Below, piece after piece: positions 1-6,588 of a stretch of 9,268 nt of DNA. The DNA comes from Saprospiraceae bacterium. GTDB lineage: Bacteria; Bacteroidota; Bacteroidia; Chitinophagales; Saprospiraceae. Every line of letters starts with the position of its first letter. Position 1 is the stretch's first letter. Location of the stretch: assembly GCA_013042795.1 (NCBI GenBank), contig JABDPK010000047.1:1-9268 (forward strand), given 5' to 3'. Position numbers and translations under genes: made by a program. Under the pieces are notes generated by a model. That model was not told where the DNA came from and did not search any database. It saw nothing but the letters and a program-made list of their open reading frames with translations.

Positions 1-723
1 GCTGACTCCCTGAAATGGAGCCGGGTGACAGTCAGCAGTACCTCAAGGTTTTTTAAAGGCGTCACAACCATTGCTTCAAGCTGGACATTCGATCCCTATA
101 TCGAACAGAATAACAGGGCTGTGGATGTCACTGTCTGGAGCCAGGAGAAAAAACCTGTAAGAATAGAAAGGGGAACGATAAGGCTTTCAAACAGGTTGAA
201 ATTCAGCCAGATCAGGGATTTGTTTGGCAAGAAGTCCAAGGAGAGCGGGTCAACGACAGGAGGATCAGAGCGGGATGAATCTCCCGGTCAGCGTCCAGTA
301 GGAAGCAGCCCTGTTCAACGATCCAGTGATCAAAAACCAAAAGGGGAGGAGCTGATCAGCCTGATGGACCTGTTCAGTAATCTTTCCATTAACCACGAAC
401 TAAAGTATGATATTTCTGCAAATGATGAGGTTACAACTGGAAGAGTGTCCACACATTCTGTTACCATCACTGGATCATTACCCCTTACTGAAAACTGGCG
501 GGTGAGCATAGGGAACCTTGGATATGATTTTGTCAAGAAAGGTTTAAGTTATACCGCAGTTACCTTTACCCGGAAACTGCATTGCTGGAACATGAACTTT
601 TCCTGGTATCCAAACAGGGATACATACAGTTTCTTTATTGGGGTTAATTCTACCAATCTTAGTTTTCTCCGCTATAATTACGGTCAGAACAATGTTGATG
701 GTCTGTTTAATTCGTTCAGGTAA
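1..723 (+). CDS. LptD-like LPS-assembly outer-membrane protein, C-terminal part (5' end outside window)
   Basis: This is the last 240 residues of a protein whose reading frame is open from base 1, so the GTG at 25 is internal and not the start. LptD is the outer-membrane barrel that, with a partner lipoprotein, inserts lipopolysaccharide into the outer leaflet. The visible piece has alternating polar/hydrophobic beta strands. It carries motifs I associate with the Bacteroidota LptD C-terminus: the start ADSLKWSRVTVSS, then SWTFDPY around residues 27-33, and LHCWNMNFSW at about 193-202, the conserved 'LHCW' strand near the end of the barrel. A hydrophilic Ser/Gly/Pro/Lys/Glu-rich segment at about 77-117 splits two strands and is probably a disordered loop. 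The protein ends in a Tyr/Asn/Phe-rich tail and a TAA stop. No clear terminator follows; only a 6-bp inverted repeat (769-774/783-788) without a U-run lies downstream. The family call is from motif recognition. The missing N-terminus would settle it. Confidence 0.78.
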   Translation, partial: ADSLKWSRVTVSSTSRFFKGVTTIASSWTFDPYIEQNNRAVDVTVWSQEKKPVRIERGTIRLSNRLKFSQIRDLFGKKSKESGSTTGGSERDESPGQRPVGSSPVQRSSDQKPKGEELISLMDLFSNLSINHELKYDISANDEVTTGRVSTHSVTITGSLPLTENWRVSIGNLGYDFVKKGLSYTAVTFTRKLHCWNMNFSWYPNRDTYSFFIGVNSTNLSFLRYNYGQNNVDGLFNSFR

Positions 724-829
724 GCATAAACATTTCACTGTATTGAATCAATTTACACTTAGGATCAGGATCATTGAATAAGATGATCAATCTCACCTTC
801 AGGAATGACAAGATGAAGTTAAGCCGCTG

Positions 830-837
830 TAACTTTG
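830..837 (+). promoter_or_regulatory. Bacteroidota -7 promoter element for the T9SS cargo gene
   Basis: TAACTTTG is an exact match to the Bacteroidota -7 consensus TAnnTTTG. It lies 51 bases before the ATG at 889, which predicts a leader of about 45 bases. I see no good TTG/TTTG -33 element at the expected distance, so the call rests on the -7 box and its position in a 165-base intergenic gap. Confidence 0.5.
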
Positions 838-888
838 TTATGAAATATTCTGAACTTCTTTTGGAGGAAATACAAAATTGATCAAACC

Positions 889-2136
889 ATGAAGACTATT
901 AATATTTTTACATTTCTTTTTGTTCTCCCTTTATTTCTGTATTCACAACAAATGGTCACTGTCGGCTCAGGTTATGTATGGCAGGCTTATTACAATTTTG
1001 AGACCGGTCAGGCAGCTATTGTGGAAAATGATGCATGGGATATTGGCTTTTCCAATTTTGGACAAATTGATGGTGGTATTTTCATCAATGAATCAGTGAG
1101 TTTTATGGCTAACCCCATGGTTCTTTACCTGGCGCCGACAAATGACTGGAACGAGGATATTAGCGATACTTCGGTTTATGTAGATTCCATCGCTTTATTT
1201 AATCCGGAACAGGACTGGGCTGAAGGTGCTTTCAATACACCAAAAGATCCGGATGATTTTGCAGATTATGGATGGGGGACGTATGATCCTTCAACACATG
1301 CCATTATGGGTGACCGGGTTTTTGTAATCAAAAAGAGGAATGGGCAGTATATAAAATTTATGATGAATAGCCTCGCCGGAGGAATGTATGATTTCAGGTA
1401 TGCAAATCTTGATGGATCCGATGAAAGAAATTTCACGATTACCCGATCCGATTATGCAGACTCACCTCTTATATTTTTCTCTTTGGATACGATTGATCTT
1501 TTAGAAGATATGCCTTCGAATTATGATCTGATCTTTCAAAGATACAGTGCACCACTGGATGCAGGTGACGAGATTGTTCAATATACTGTAACAGGTGTGC
1601 TCCTGGCACCCGGATCTGAAGGTTTGGAGGCTAAAGGTGTAGACCCCATTACTGTTGATCATAAAGAATATTTGTCAGATCTGACCACGATACCATCTGC
1701 CATAGGTCATGAATGGAAATATTTTGATTTTGCTTCAGGCTGGGTTGTGGCCAATGATCGAGTATATTTTGTCAAAACAAGGAATGACGCATATTACAAG
1801 GTGTTTTTTACCGGGTTTTCTGGTTCAAGTACTGGTTTTTTCACTTTTGAAGTAACCGAACTGGATTTAACTTCCCTTGAAGAAGCGCTCCGAAACAACA
1901 TCGAAATTAAGGTATACCCAAATCCAACAACCGGTTATTTTTCTATAGAATATCCTGAATCTATATCCGGGCTTTCTGCAAGACTTTACAATATGAATGG
2001 TCAAATGGTTAAAGAATGGATGGTTGATACAACAATAGGATACAATCTGCCCATTGATATTCCAGGGAATAGTTATGTGTTGCAGCTGTATTCCGGTAAT
2101 GATTTGTTATCAGTGAAAAAGCTTATAAAACAGTAA
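889..2136 (+). CDS. Secreted T9SS cargo protein with two HmuY-like halves
   Basis: This 415-residue exported protein starts with a Sec signal peptide (basic KT, hydrophobic core at residues 5-17, likely cleavage after YSQ near 20). The body resembles HmuY-family haemophore-like proteins. Half one (about 23-200) has YYNFETGQ, WDIGFSN (50-56), YGWGTYDPSTH (127-137), DRVFVIKKRNGQYIKFMM (142-159) and YDFRYANLDGSDE. Half two (about 205-322) has YDLIFQRYS, HEWKYFDFASGWV, a second copy of the core strand pair NDRVYFVKTRNDAYYKVFF (289-307), then TGFSGSSTGFFTFEV. The C-terminus (about 338-415) is a type A T9SS sorting domain: KVYPNPTTGYFSIEY, LYNMNGQMV, YVLQLYSGN, ending KKLIKQ. It should be secreted across the outer membrane and attached to the surface or released. 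Haem binding is possible from the family but not shown. An SD-like GGAGGA (863-868) sits 20 bases before the ATG, too far for normal use. The in-frame ATT at 877 would be better spaced but is an unlikely start. Confidence 0.85.
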   Translation: MKTINIFTFLFVLPLFLYSQQMVTVGSGYVWQAYYNFETGQAAIVENDAWDIGFSNFGQIDGGIFINESVSFMANPMVLYLAPTNDWNEDISDTSVYVDSIALFNPEQDWAEGAFNTPKDPDDFADYGWGTYDPSTHAIMGDRVFVIKKRNGQYIKFMMNSLAGGMYDFRYANLDGSDERNFTITRSDYADSPLIFFSLDTIDLLEDMPSNYDLIFQRYSAPLDAGDEIVQYTVTGVLLAPGSEGLEAKGVDPITVDHKEYLSDLTTIPSAIGHEWKYFDFASGWVVANDRVYFVKTRNDAYYKVFFTGFSGSSTGFFTFEVTELDLTSLEEALRNNIEIKVYPNPTTGYFSIEYPESISGLSARLYNMNGQMVKEWMVDTTIGYNLPIDIPGNSYVLQLYSGNDLLSVKKLIKQ

Positions 2137-2148
2137 GCATAAAGCTTA
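2134..2148 (+). repeat. Stop-codon hairpin, left copy of an inverted repeat flanking rpsO
   Basis: TAAGCATAAAGCTTA begins with the stop codon of the upstream gene and can fold as TAAGC-ataaa-GCTTA. Its reverse complement recurs with 14 of 15 bases at 2545-2559, just after rpsO. The first ten bases also occur at 721-730, again starting at a stop codon (that of the lptD-like gene). A second overlapping pairing, AGCTT/AAGCT at 2143-2156, is also possible. No U-run follows, so it is not a classical terminator. Confidence 0.45.
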
Positions 2149-2213
2149 AATAAGCTCGGTTCAAAAAGAAAGGATAGATACTGAAAATATATACATCTTA
2201 TCGTAAATAGTGT

Positions 2214-2221
2214 TACCTTTG
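2214..2221 (+). promoter_or_regulatory. Bacteroidota -7 promoter element for rpsO-pnp
   Basis: TACCTTTG matches the TAnnTTTG consensus exactly and lies 50 bases before the rpsO ATG. The implied leader is about 45 bases. The -33 region (around 2190-2196) has no clear TTG. As no comparable element precedes pnp, this promoter probably drives both genes. Confidence 0.55.
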
Positions 2222-2271
2222 CGCCTGCTAAAATACGATTTCAGTAATCCTTTTTGGTAAAAACAAATACA

Positions 2272-2547
2272 ATGGCGACATATTTAACAAAAGAAAAGAA
2301 AGAAGAGATTTTTAAGGAATATGGCGGAGACGCCAACAATTCCGGTTCAATTGAAGGACAGGTAGCATTATTTACATTTAGAATCAAAAGCCTGTCAGAA
2401 CACCTGAATACCAACAAGAAAGACCATTCATCAAGAAGAGCCCTTCTATCATTGGTTGGTAAGCGTAGAAGACTCCTAAAATATCTGTCTAAGAAGGACA
2501 TCAACAGATATAGGGAAGTGATCGACAAACTGAAGATAAGAAAGTAA
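2272..2547 (+). CDS. rpsO: 30S ribosomal protein S15
   Basis: S15 is a primary 16S rRNA-binding protein of the 30S subunit; it binds the central domain at helices 20-22 and helps form bridge contacts to the 50S subunit. The 91-residue product has the usual family length and the all-helical S15 pattern: YLTKEKKEEIFKEYG at the N-terminus, then GSIEGQVALFTFRIKSLSEH, the highly conserved HLNTNKKDHSSRRALLSLVG segment, and KRRRLLKYLSKKD leading into a basic C-terminal helix. I chose the ATG at 2272 over the in-frame TTG at 2254 because the S15 sequence starts M-A-x-Y-L-T. pnp follows after 70 bases on the same strand, the common rpsO-pnp order, so the two are probably cotranscribed. In E. coli S15 represses its own translation through a leader pseudoknot; I see no such structure in the short A/T-rich leader here. 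Confidence 0.97.
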   Translation: MATYLTKEKKEEIFKEYGGDANNSGSIEGQVALFTFRIKSLSEHLNTNKKDHSSRRALLSLVGKRRRLLKYLSKKDINRYREVIDKLKIRK

Positions 2548-2559
2548 GCTTTATGCTTG
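2545..2559 (+). repeat. Stop-codon hairpin after rpsO, right copy of the flanking inverted repeat
   Basis: TAAGCTTTATGCTTG starts at the rpsO stop codon and can fold as AAGC-tttat-GCTT with an extra U-G pair. It is the reverse complement of 2134-2148 except for its last base. A pyrimidine-rich run (2560-2569, gtttcttttt) follows, so it could act as a weak terminator or an RNA-processing point between rpsO and pnp. The stem is only 4-5 bp, so strong termination is unlikely. Confidence 0.4.
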
Positions 2560-2599
2560 TTTCTTTTTTATCGATGTCCGCATTATTATCTCACATATC

Positions 2600-2613
2600 A
2601 TTACATAAGTAAT
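2600..2613 (+). promoter_or_regulatory. Small hairpin next to the pnp start codon
   Basis: ATTAC-ataa-GTAAT forms a perfect 5-bp stem with a 4-base loop, ending four bases before the pnp ATG. It overlaps the zone a starting ribosome would cover. PNPase genes in other bacteria are autoregulated through leader stem-loops, so a regulatory role is conceivable, but the stem is short and A/U-rich and may be chance. Confidence 0.25.
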
Positions 2614-2617
2614 TCCT

Positions 2618-4762
2618 ATGGGTCAACAAACACCTATTACTACTTCGTTTAATCTGCCAAACGGGCAGGAAGTTATTCTTGAAACAGGAAAGTTAGCCAC
2701 TCAGGCACACGGCTCCTGCGTCGTTAAAATTGGCAATACAATGCTATTTTGTTCAGTCGTTTCCAATTTTGAAAAGAGGGAAGGACAAAGCTTTTTCCCT
2801 TTATCTGTAGATTACCAGGAAAAGTTTGCATCAGTCGGAAGAATTCCGGGCAATTTTTTCAGGAGAGAAGCAAGATTATCAGAATATGAAATTCTGACAT
2901 CGAGATTGGTCGACAGGGCAATCCGTCCATTATTTCCTGATGGATATATGTATGAAACGCAGGTAATTATTAACCTGATTTCAGGAGAACTGGATACTTT
3001 ACCTGATGCTTACACTGCTCTTGCCGCATCGACGGCATTGTCTGTTTCTGATATTCCATTCGCTGGTCCTATTTCAGAAGTACGTGTTGGAAAGGTTGAT
3101 GGAGAATATGTAGTTAACCCTTCCAAATCATCATTGGAAAAAGCGACACTTGAGATTATTGTGGCCGCCACAAAGGAGAATGTAATGATGGTTGAAGGTG
3201 AAGCCAATGAGTGTTCAGAAGAAGAATTGATTGAAGCCATTAAAGTTGGCCATGAAGCGATTAAAGTTCAGTGCGATGCTCAATTGGCACTCGCTCAACT
3301 TGTAGGTGAGAAAGCGACAGTTAAAAGAGAATTGGAAGAAGTGGAAGAGGACGAAGAACTGAAAGCATATGTAAAGGAAAAAACAAAAGATAAAATTCTC
3401 GAAATAGCCAGAGGCGCTTTGGATAAATTGACAAGGAAGAATGGTTTCAAGAAAATCGCTGAAGAACTTGAAGAAAGTCTGCTCGAGGATAAAGGTGAAG
3501 AATATGTTGAAGAGAACATGGGAACTGCCAAGGAATATTTCGGCAAACTTAAAAAGGAAACCATAAGAGCTATGGTCCTTGAAGAGAAAATCCGACTCGA
3601 TGGAAGAAAATTCGATGAAGTCAGACCGATATGGACAGAAGTAGATTACCTGCCTTCAGCTCATGGATCAGCTATTTTCAACAGGGGCGAGACGCAAGCA
3701 TTGACATCATTGACGCTTGGTTCAAAACTGGATCAGAAAATGATCGATAATGCCCTGGAGAACTATTATGAGAAATTCATACTTCATTATAATTTTCCTG
3801 CACTTTCAGTTGGTGAAGTCAAACCAATGAGAGGCCCGGGAAGAAGAGAAGTCGGACATGCCAACCTTGCAGCAAGGTCATTGAAACAGGTTATTCCTTC
3901 GGATACCCCTTATACAATCAGGCTTGTTTCTGATATTCTTGAATCTAACGGATCTTCCTCTATGGCTACCGTTTGTGCAGGATCACTTGCACTAATGGAT
4001 GGTGGTATTAAGATTTCATCTCCTGTTTCAGGAATTGCTATGGGTATGATTTCAGAAGGTGACAATCATGCCATTCTATCTGATATACTTGGTGATGAGG
4101 ATGCTTTGGGAGACATGGATTTCAAAGTCACAGGAACGACGAATGGGATTACAGCATGTCAGATGGACATTAAGATTGATGGTTTACCTTATTCTACTTT
4201 GGAAAAGGCATTAATACAAGCAAAAGAGGGCAGACTGCATATTCTTAATGAAATGTCCAAGTCTCTCGCTTCATCAAGAGAAGACTTTAAACCTCATGCG
4301 CCTAGAATTGTAGAATTCAAAATTGACAAGAGTTACATCGGGGCAGTTATTGGTCCTGGTGGTAAGATAATTCAAGAACTGCAAGCCAGAACAGGTACAG
4401 TCATAAATATTGAAGAAATTGACGACAAAGGAGTTGTATCAATTGCTTCATCGGACAAAGCATCATTAATGGAAGCTAAAAATGCGATCGATGATATCGC
4501 TTTTGAGCCGCAGGTAGGTGATGTATATGATGCGGTTGTTGCATCAGTTCAGACCTATGGTGTATTTGTTGATTTCAAGCAAAAAAGCGGGTTACTCCAT
4601 GTATCCGAGATCTCACATTCAAGAATCAACGATGTCAGCGAAGTATTTAAAGTAGGTGATCCTGTGAAGGTCAAACTCGTTGGAATTGATCCGAAATCTG
4701 GTAAATACCGACTTTCAAGAAAAGTACTCTTGCCTAATCCAAGAGAAAAAGTGGCAGAATAA
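2618..4762 (+). CDS. pnp: Polyribonucleotide nucleotidyltransferase (PNPase)
   Basis: PNPase is a trimeric cytoplasmic 3'-to-5' exoribonuclease that degrades RNA phosphorolytically to nucleoside diphosphates and can also add 3' tails. The 714-residue product is full length with the standard domain order. First RNase PH-like domain, about 8-150, with FFRREARLSEYEILTSRL at 80-97. Helical linker domain, about 237-320, very Glu/Lys-rich. Second, catalytic RNase PH domain, about 322-550. KH domain, about 560-625, with the GPGG loop at 579-582. S1 domain, about 632-703, with YGVFVDF and SGLLHVSEIS. Expected active-site residues are present: the phosphate-binding serines in SNGSSSMA (447-448) and the metal-binding aspartates D495 and D501 in DEDALGDMD, matching E. 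coli S438/S439 and D486/D492 with an offset of nine. It lies 70 bases after rpsO with no promoter consensus between, so it is probably in the same transcript. The primary sigma gene follows after 181 bases. Confidence 0.98.
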   Translation: MGQQTPITTSFNLPNGQEVILETGKLATQAHGSCVVKIGNTMLFCSVVSNFEKREGQSFFPLSVDYQEKFASVGRIPGNFFRREARLSEYEILTSRLVDRAIRPLFPDGYMYETQVIINLISGELDTLPDAYTALAASTALSVSDIPFAGPISEVRVGKVDGEYVVNPSKSSLEKATLEIIVAATKENVMMVEGEANECSEEELIEAIKVGHEAIKVQCDAQLALAQLVGEKATVKRELEEVEEDEELKAYVKEKTKDKILEIARGALDKLTRKNGFKKIAEELEESLLEDKGEEYVEENMGTAKEYFGKLKKETIRAMVLEEKIRLDGRKFDEVRPIWTEVDYLPSAHGSAIFNRGETQALTSLTLGSKLDQKMIDNALENYYEKFILHYNFPALSVGEVKPMRGPGRREVGHANLAARSLKQVIPSDTPYTIRLVSDILESNGSSSMATVCAGSLALMDGGIKISSPVSGIAMGMISEGDNHAILSDILGDEDALGDMDFKVTGTTNGITACQMDIKIDGLPYSTLEKALIQAKEGRLHILNEMSKSLASSREDFKPHAPRIVEFKIDKSYIGAVIGPGGKIIQELQARTGTVINIEEIDDKGVVSIASSDKASLMEAKNAIDDIAFEPQVGDVYDAVVASVQTYGVFVDFKQKSGLLHVSEISHSRINDVSEVFKVGDPVKVKLVGIDPKSGKYRLSRKVLLPNPREKVAE

Positions 4763-4921
4763 TTGTAATTATAAGATTGCGAACTTACCTGGGGATACTA
4801 ATTTATCATTGAATTAGTAAAAAATTTTACTTAATCCTGAACTTATTTGGACGGATACTTGTAATTATATTACAGGTTTACTAAAATTTTTTGAATTAGT
4901 CAATAGTTTACCAAAAATTTT
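4763..4921 (+). repeat. Repeat-built A/T-rich leader between pnp and rpoD
   Basis: The 181-base gap holds several words repeated in pairs: TTGTAATTATA (4763-4773, 4859-4869); GAACTTAnnTGG followed by GGATACT (4781-4799, 4839-4859); TTGAATTAGT (4809-4818, 4891-4900); and GTTTACYAAAA with a T-run (4876-4890, 4906-4921). The near-palindrome AGTAAAAAATTTTACT is at 4816-4831. The second copy is not a simple tandem duplicate: the order of the words differs. No clear terminator for pnp and no exact TAnnTTTG box were found. The stretch probably holds the rpoD promoter and perhaps binding sites, but the function is unknown. Confidence 0.55.
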
Positions 4922-4943
4922 CAAGTTTTAAGAGATTAGCTGA

Positions 4944-5810
4944 ATGAGACAACTTAAGATTACAAACAAGATTACAAGCCGGGAAAGTTTAGCCCTGGAC
5001 AAGTATCTCAATGATATTTCAAAAATTGAGATGCTTACACCAGAAGAAGAGGCTGACCTGGCAAGACGTATCAGAAGCGGAGACGAAGGCGCACTGGAAA
5101 GAATGACACAAGCCAACCTGCGGTTTGTAGTTTCTGTGGCCAAGCAATACCAGAATCAGGGATTATCATTAAGTGACCTGATCAACGAAGGTAATGTTGG
5201 ACTTATGAAAGCAGCCCGGAGATTTGACGAAACAAAGGGATTTAAATTTATTTCCTATGCTGTATGGTGGATCAGGCAGTCTATCCTGCAGTCTATCGTT
5301 GAATATTCAAGAATGGTACGACTACCTCTCAATAAGGTAAGTTCCTATTCGAAGGTCAATGAAGCCTATGTTTCATTTGTACAGGAATTTGAGAGAGAAC
5401 CCACCCATGAAGAATTATCTGAACTCCTTGAAATGAAGATTTCAGATATTGTGAATGTATTGCAAGGAGGAGGAAGACATCTTTCCATGGATGCACCGAT
5501 TGGAGGTGAAGAAGGTGAAGCGACAATGCTTGACCTGTTTACACCATCTGATCAGAAAAGTCCTGATTTAAGACTTATGGAGGAATCCTTGCAAAACGAA
5601 GTAAAGTATGGTCTTTCATTATTAAGTTCAAGAGAAATTGAAGTGCTTTCAGCATATTACGGCTTGAATGGTCACAAATCACTGACTCTTGAAGAAATTG
5701 GAGAATTGTACGGCCTGACCCGGGAAAGAGTCAGACAAATTAAAGAACGTGCCTTACGCAGATTAAGAAAATCCGTGAATAAAAATGCCCTTAAGTCCTA
5801 TTTAGGATAG
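4944..5810 (+). CDS. rpoD: Primary RNA polymerase sigma factor (RpoD/SigA type)
   Basis: This is the housekeeping sigma-70 family factor that directs core RNA polymerase to promoters. At 288 residues it has the short architecture typical of Bacteroidota primary sigma factors, with no acidic region 1.1 and no non-conserved insert. Domains in order: region 1.2 at about 15-47 (DKYLNDISKIEMLTPEEEADLA); region 2 at about 52-122, with NLRFVVSVAKQYQNQGLSLSDL, the DLINEGNVGLMKA core-binding part, and FISYAVWWIRQSILQSI (102-118) for -10 recognition and melting; region 3 at about 124-200 (RLPLNKVS, EPTHEELSELL, MDAPIG); and region 4 at about 213-278, with the helix-turn-helix LEEIGELYGLTRERVRQIKE (249-268). 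The ATG at 4944 precedes the conserved MRQLKITN start. Divergent -10 use (TAnnTTTG) in the phylum is attributed to this factor. A strong terminator lies 41 bases downstream. Confidence 0.95.
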   Translation: MRQLKITNKITSRESLALDKYLNDISKIEMLTPEEEADLARRIRSGDEGALERMTQANLRFVVSVAKQYQNQGLSLSDLINEGNVGLMKAARRFDETKGFKFISYAVWWIRQSILQSIVEYSRMVRLPLNKVSSYSKVNEAYVSFVQEFEREPTHEELSELLEMKISDIVNVLQGGGRHLSMDAPIGGEEGEATMLDLFTPSDQKSPDLRLMEESLQNEVKYGLSLLSSREIEVLSAYYGLNGHKSLTLEEIGELYGLTRERVRQIKERALRRLRKSVNKNALKSYLG

Positions 5811-5851
5811 AGTTGGTATAATTATTCTTAAGGTATAAAGAAAATATTCCT

Positions 5852-5892
5852 AATATGGCTTTCAGGACTTATGTCCTTTAAGCCATATTTTT
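5852..5892 (+). terminator. Intrinsic terminator after rpoD
   Basis: AATATGGCTT (5852-5861) and AAGCCATATT (5880-5889) form a perfect 10-bp outer stem. An inner GGAC-ttat-GTCC stem (5865-5876) sits above a small internal loop. The U-run at 5888-5892 overlaps the end of the stem and is followed by further T-rich sequence. This is the clearest terminator in the window. It lies only 16 bases before the next gene's GTG, so it may also act as an attenuator for that gene. Confidence 0.85.
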
Positions 5893-5907
5893 ATTTAAAC
5901 AGAAACC

Positions 5908-6588
5908 GTGAGTGCATTAATCAGACTGATTGTATTATTTTTTGTGTTCGTAGGGTCTATGGGCTATATAGTCTATCATGTAAGTACATTTTTTCTTAGC
6001 CTGGGTTCAAGAAAAAAGTTATTACAGCGTGATTTCAAGCAATTACATTCATTGATTGCAGAATACAAAGATGGACTCATACCATTGGACTTCGAGGAAC
6101 TCAAACTATTATCATCTAGCCCAATATCCAAAATAAAAAGAAGAGGTGTCTACACAACTTCAAAAGGATACCTCTCAACTATTTACCAGGAACCGCTATT
6201 TGCATTTGGCATCAAGAAATACAAGAAGACAGGTAGAGCAGTGATGCTTGTTGAATCTGACAAACACGAATATAAATTCTATTTCGACAGGAAGAAAACA
6301 AGTGTATTTAAAGACAAGCAATTAAAGGCATACATTACTGATGATGATAAACTGGTTAGTATCGATCAGGTTGAAAATGCACGGATTGAAACTATATCAG
6401 GGCAGAAATATGCTACCATTTATGAAGGTGGTGATGATCTTGCACATTTGAACCTTAAAGATGTTGACGGTAGCGCAATAAGCGATCGTGCATTTTCCGT
6501 TTTTCATGATGTAAGGGAAAATAGTATGGATAAACTGATCTACCTCGGACTTTATCATCTTCTTTTAAAGCCAAATCTAAGTGCATGA
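5908..6588 (+). CDS. Membrane-anchored protein of unknown function
   Basis: I do not recognise this 226-residue protein. A hydrophobic segment at about 4-31 (LIRLIVLFFVFVGSMGYIV and on) is followed by SRKK, consistent with an N-terminal anchor and, by the positive-inside rule, a cytoplasmic remainder. The soluble part is Lys-rich and looks alpha/beta: ISKIKRRGVYTTSKGYLSTI (73-92), FAFGIKKYKKTGRAVMLVES (98-117), YKFYFDRKKTSVF, then an acidic TDDDKLVSIDQVENARI and a C-terminal hydrophobic helix (LIYLGLYHLLL). The GTG at 5908 is chosen because the frame is closed by a stop at 5896 and later starts (GTG 5944, ATG 5959) would cut the membrane segment. Its TGA overlaps the ATG of the next gene (ATGA at 6585-6588), so the two are probably translationally coupled. 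The start lies just after the rpoD terminator, leaving almost no room for a separate promoter. Confidence 0.8.
   Translation: MSALIRLIVLFFVFVGSMGYIVYHVSTFFLSLGSRKKLLQRDFKQLHSLIAEYKDGLIPLDFEELKLLSSSPISKIKRRGVYTTSKGYLSTIYQEPLFAFGIKKYKKTGRAVMLVESDKHEYKFYFDRKKTSVFKDKQLKAYITDDDKLVSIDQVENARIETISGQKYATIYEGGDDLAHLNLKDVDGSAISDRAFSVFHDVRENSMDKLIYLGLYHLLLKPNLSA

Noticed and set aside
769..788. GATCAT/ATGATC inverted repeat after the lptD-like gene
   Set aside because: The stem is 6 bp with an 8-base loop and no U-run follows, so I do not call it a terminator.
2241..2528. - strand open frame of 95 codons across rpsO
   Set aside because: It lies opposite the well-conserved S15 gene and its translation resembles no family I know.
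2552..2559. TATGCTTG as a separate promoter for pnp
   Set aside because: It has one mismatch to TAnnTTTG, no -33 partner is apparent, and it is part of the post-rpsO hairpin.
3010..3564. Two - strand open frames inside pnp
   Set aside because: Both are Ser/Phe-rich complements of the Lys/Glu-rich PNPase coding sequence, and PNPase is intact in this region.
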